A program made the translations under genes and the position numbers. From assembly GCA_001603005.1 (NCBI GenBank), contig LVAJ01000029.1, positions 23,385-87,384 of the forward strand: a DNA stretch of 64,000 nt, written 5' to 3'. Source of the DNA: Clostridiales bacterium Firm_04 (lineage in GTDB: Bacteria > Bacillota > Clostridia > Oscillospirales > Ruminococcaceae). The notes below the pieces were generated by a model that saw only the letters and a program-made list of their open reading frames with translations, was not told the DNA's origin and searched no databases. Of the stretch, positions 63,565-64,000 are shown in pieces; the stretch's first letter is position 1; every line of letters starts with the position of its first letter.

Positions 63565-63593
63565 ATCATACCATAAAAAGCAGGAATTGTCAA
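63565..63593 (-). promoter_or_regulatory. Promoter of the SDR-led minus-strand operon
   Basis: TTGACA at 63588-63593 and TATGAT at 63565-63570 on the minus strand, spacer 17 bp. Repeat R2 block iii ends directly upstream of it, as at the CotH promoter. Confidence 0.8.
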
Positions 63594-63721
63594 CCAGCAG
63601 CGCGGGCGGCGCGGAGCCCGCGCGGGCAATTTCCTTCGGGAGCCGTTTTCGCGGACTGTCCCAGCATTCGCAGTACACGCCGCTGATCGCGGCTTCTGTG
63701 GCGTGACTGCTCCCAGCGGAT
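63594..63721 (-). repeat. Dispersed repeat family R2, block iii only (copy E)
   Basis: Matches block iii of copies B and D on the minus strand: CACGCCGCTGATCGCGGC, then TTCTGTGGCGTGACTGCTCC, plus the GCGGAGCCCGCGCGGGC end shared with copy B. Blocks i and ii are missing. Confidence 0.75.
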
Positions 63722-63772
63722 TGCGCTCTGCATACGGAACAGGAACACGCGCTCCAGTCCCCGCAAACGTAA

Positions 63773-63992
63773 CCGGCGCGCACAGGATTAAAGTTTTGAT
63801 CCAACTTTTTCCAAAGTTGGCAGGTCGAGGTGAGTTTGACTGCAAACTCATAGCGAAGCGTGCGAGTGCCCTCGTCGCCCGTCGCAACGGGCGAAACTCC
63901 CCCGCGTTCTTTAAGGGGAAGATTGGGGCTTGGGGAAAGTACCCCGTAGGGCTGCTTTCCCCATTCTGAATCGCATCCGCGAAGCGGATACT
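63773..63992 (+). repeat. Dispersed repeat family R1, copy 2
   Basis: Aligns with 9387-9585: CCGGCGCGCAC start, ATTAAAGTTTTGATC, AACTTTTT hairpin with compensatory stem changes, GGGCTTGGGGAAAG, and GCATCCGCGAAGCGGAT end. The middle differs (GGGCACTCGC region), so the family has a variable core. Confidence 0.7.
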
Positions 63993-64000
63993 TCTTTGAG

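Overview
The window is chromosomal DNA of a Gram-positive Clostridia bacterium, most likely a plant-fibre-degrading Ruminococcus or close Oscillospiraceae relative. The evidence is a moderately high GC content, strong AGGAGG-type ribosome binding sites, sigma-A promoters with 17-bp spacers, a greA-lysS pair, and four secreted proteins ending in type I dockerin modules, which are the plug-in domains of cellulosomes. No tRNA, rRNA or CRISPR array was seen.

Layout. 1-3 kb: a partial TIM-barrel epimerase, a roughly 210-nt promoter-plus-terminator RNA gene, a YegP-like protein, a small acidic protein and an AraC regulator preceded by three evenly spaced palindromes. 3-3.9 kb: an AT-richer relic of a phage minor-head/toxin gene with a small zinc-ribbon partner. 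4-9.3 kb: a minus-strand run (K+ channel, YfcE phosphodiesterase, SMI1-like immunity-type genes with a truncated duplicate, GyrI-like protein, membrane protein). 9.4-10 kb: a dispersed repeat and an LRR-gene relic. 10-14.2 kb: PfkB sugar kinase, two DUF3592-like membrane proteins, glycyl-tRNA synthetase. 14.2-15.1 kb: a second candidate small RNA and a dispersed repeat. 15.1-19.1 kb: a very large dockerin protein built from xylanase-like folds. 19.3-21.6 kb: TspO, ribosomal proteins S9 and L13, a DUF5662 protein.

22.7-34 kb is dominated by transport: a CotH lipoprotein, a half-size ABC exporter, an ABC-2-type pair, a CPBP protease with its TetR regulator, and a fused MacB/FtsX-like ABC protein. 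34.2-41 kb carries three consecutive BspA-type leucine-rich-repeat proteins with C-terminal dockerins, each with its own promoter. 42-47.6 kb is housekeeping (carB, greA, lysS). 47.7-52.4 kb is a MarR-regulated heterodimeric ABC exporter with a GtrA-like protein. 52.5-57.5 kb has two YbjN-like proteins, a 29-residue DUF3789-like peptide, a DUF2079 membrane protein, a zinc-ribbon membrane protein and an XRE regulator. 57.7-63.5 kb, on the minus strand, holds a patatin, the TrkH/TrkA potassium uptake system, a histidine phosphatase, an unknown protein and a short-chain dehydrogenase.

The most unusual content is (i) the 1324-residue protein with four GH11-like modules and a GH10-like barrel whose catalytic glutamates are largely replaced; (ii) several families of non-coding repeats, including a composite double-promoter repeat at two loci and a 50-bp cloverleaf-like palindrome for which an empty site exists inside the window; and (iii) two candidate structured small RNAs. 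Assignments rest on reading the sequence and on family knowledge; no database search was run.
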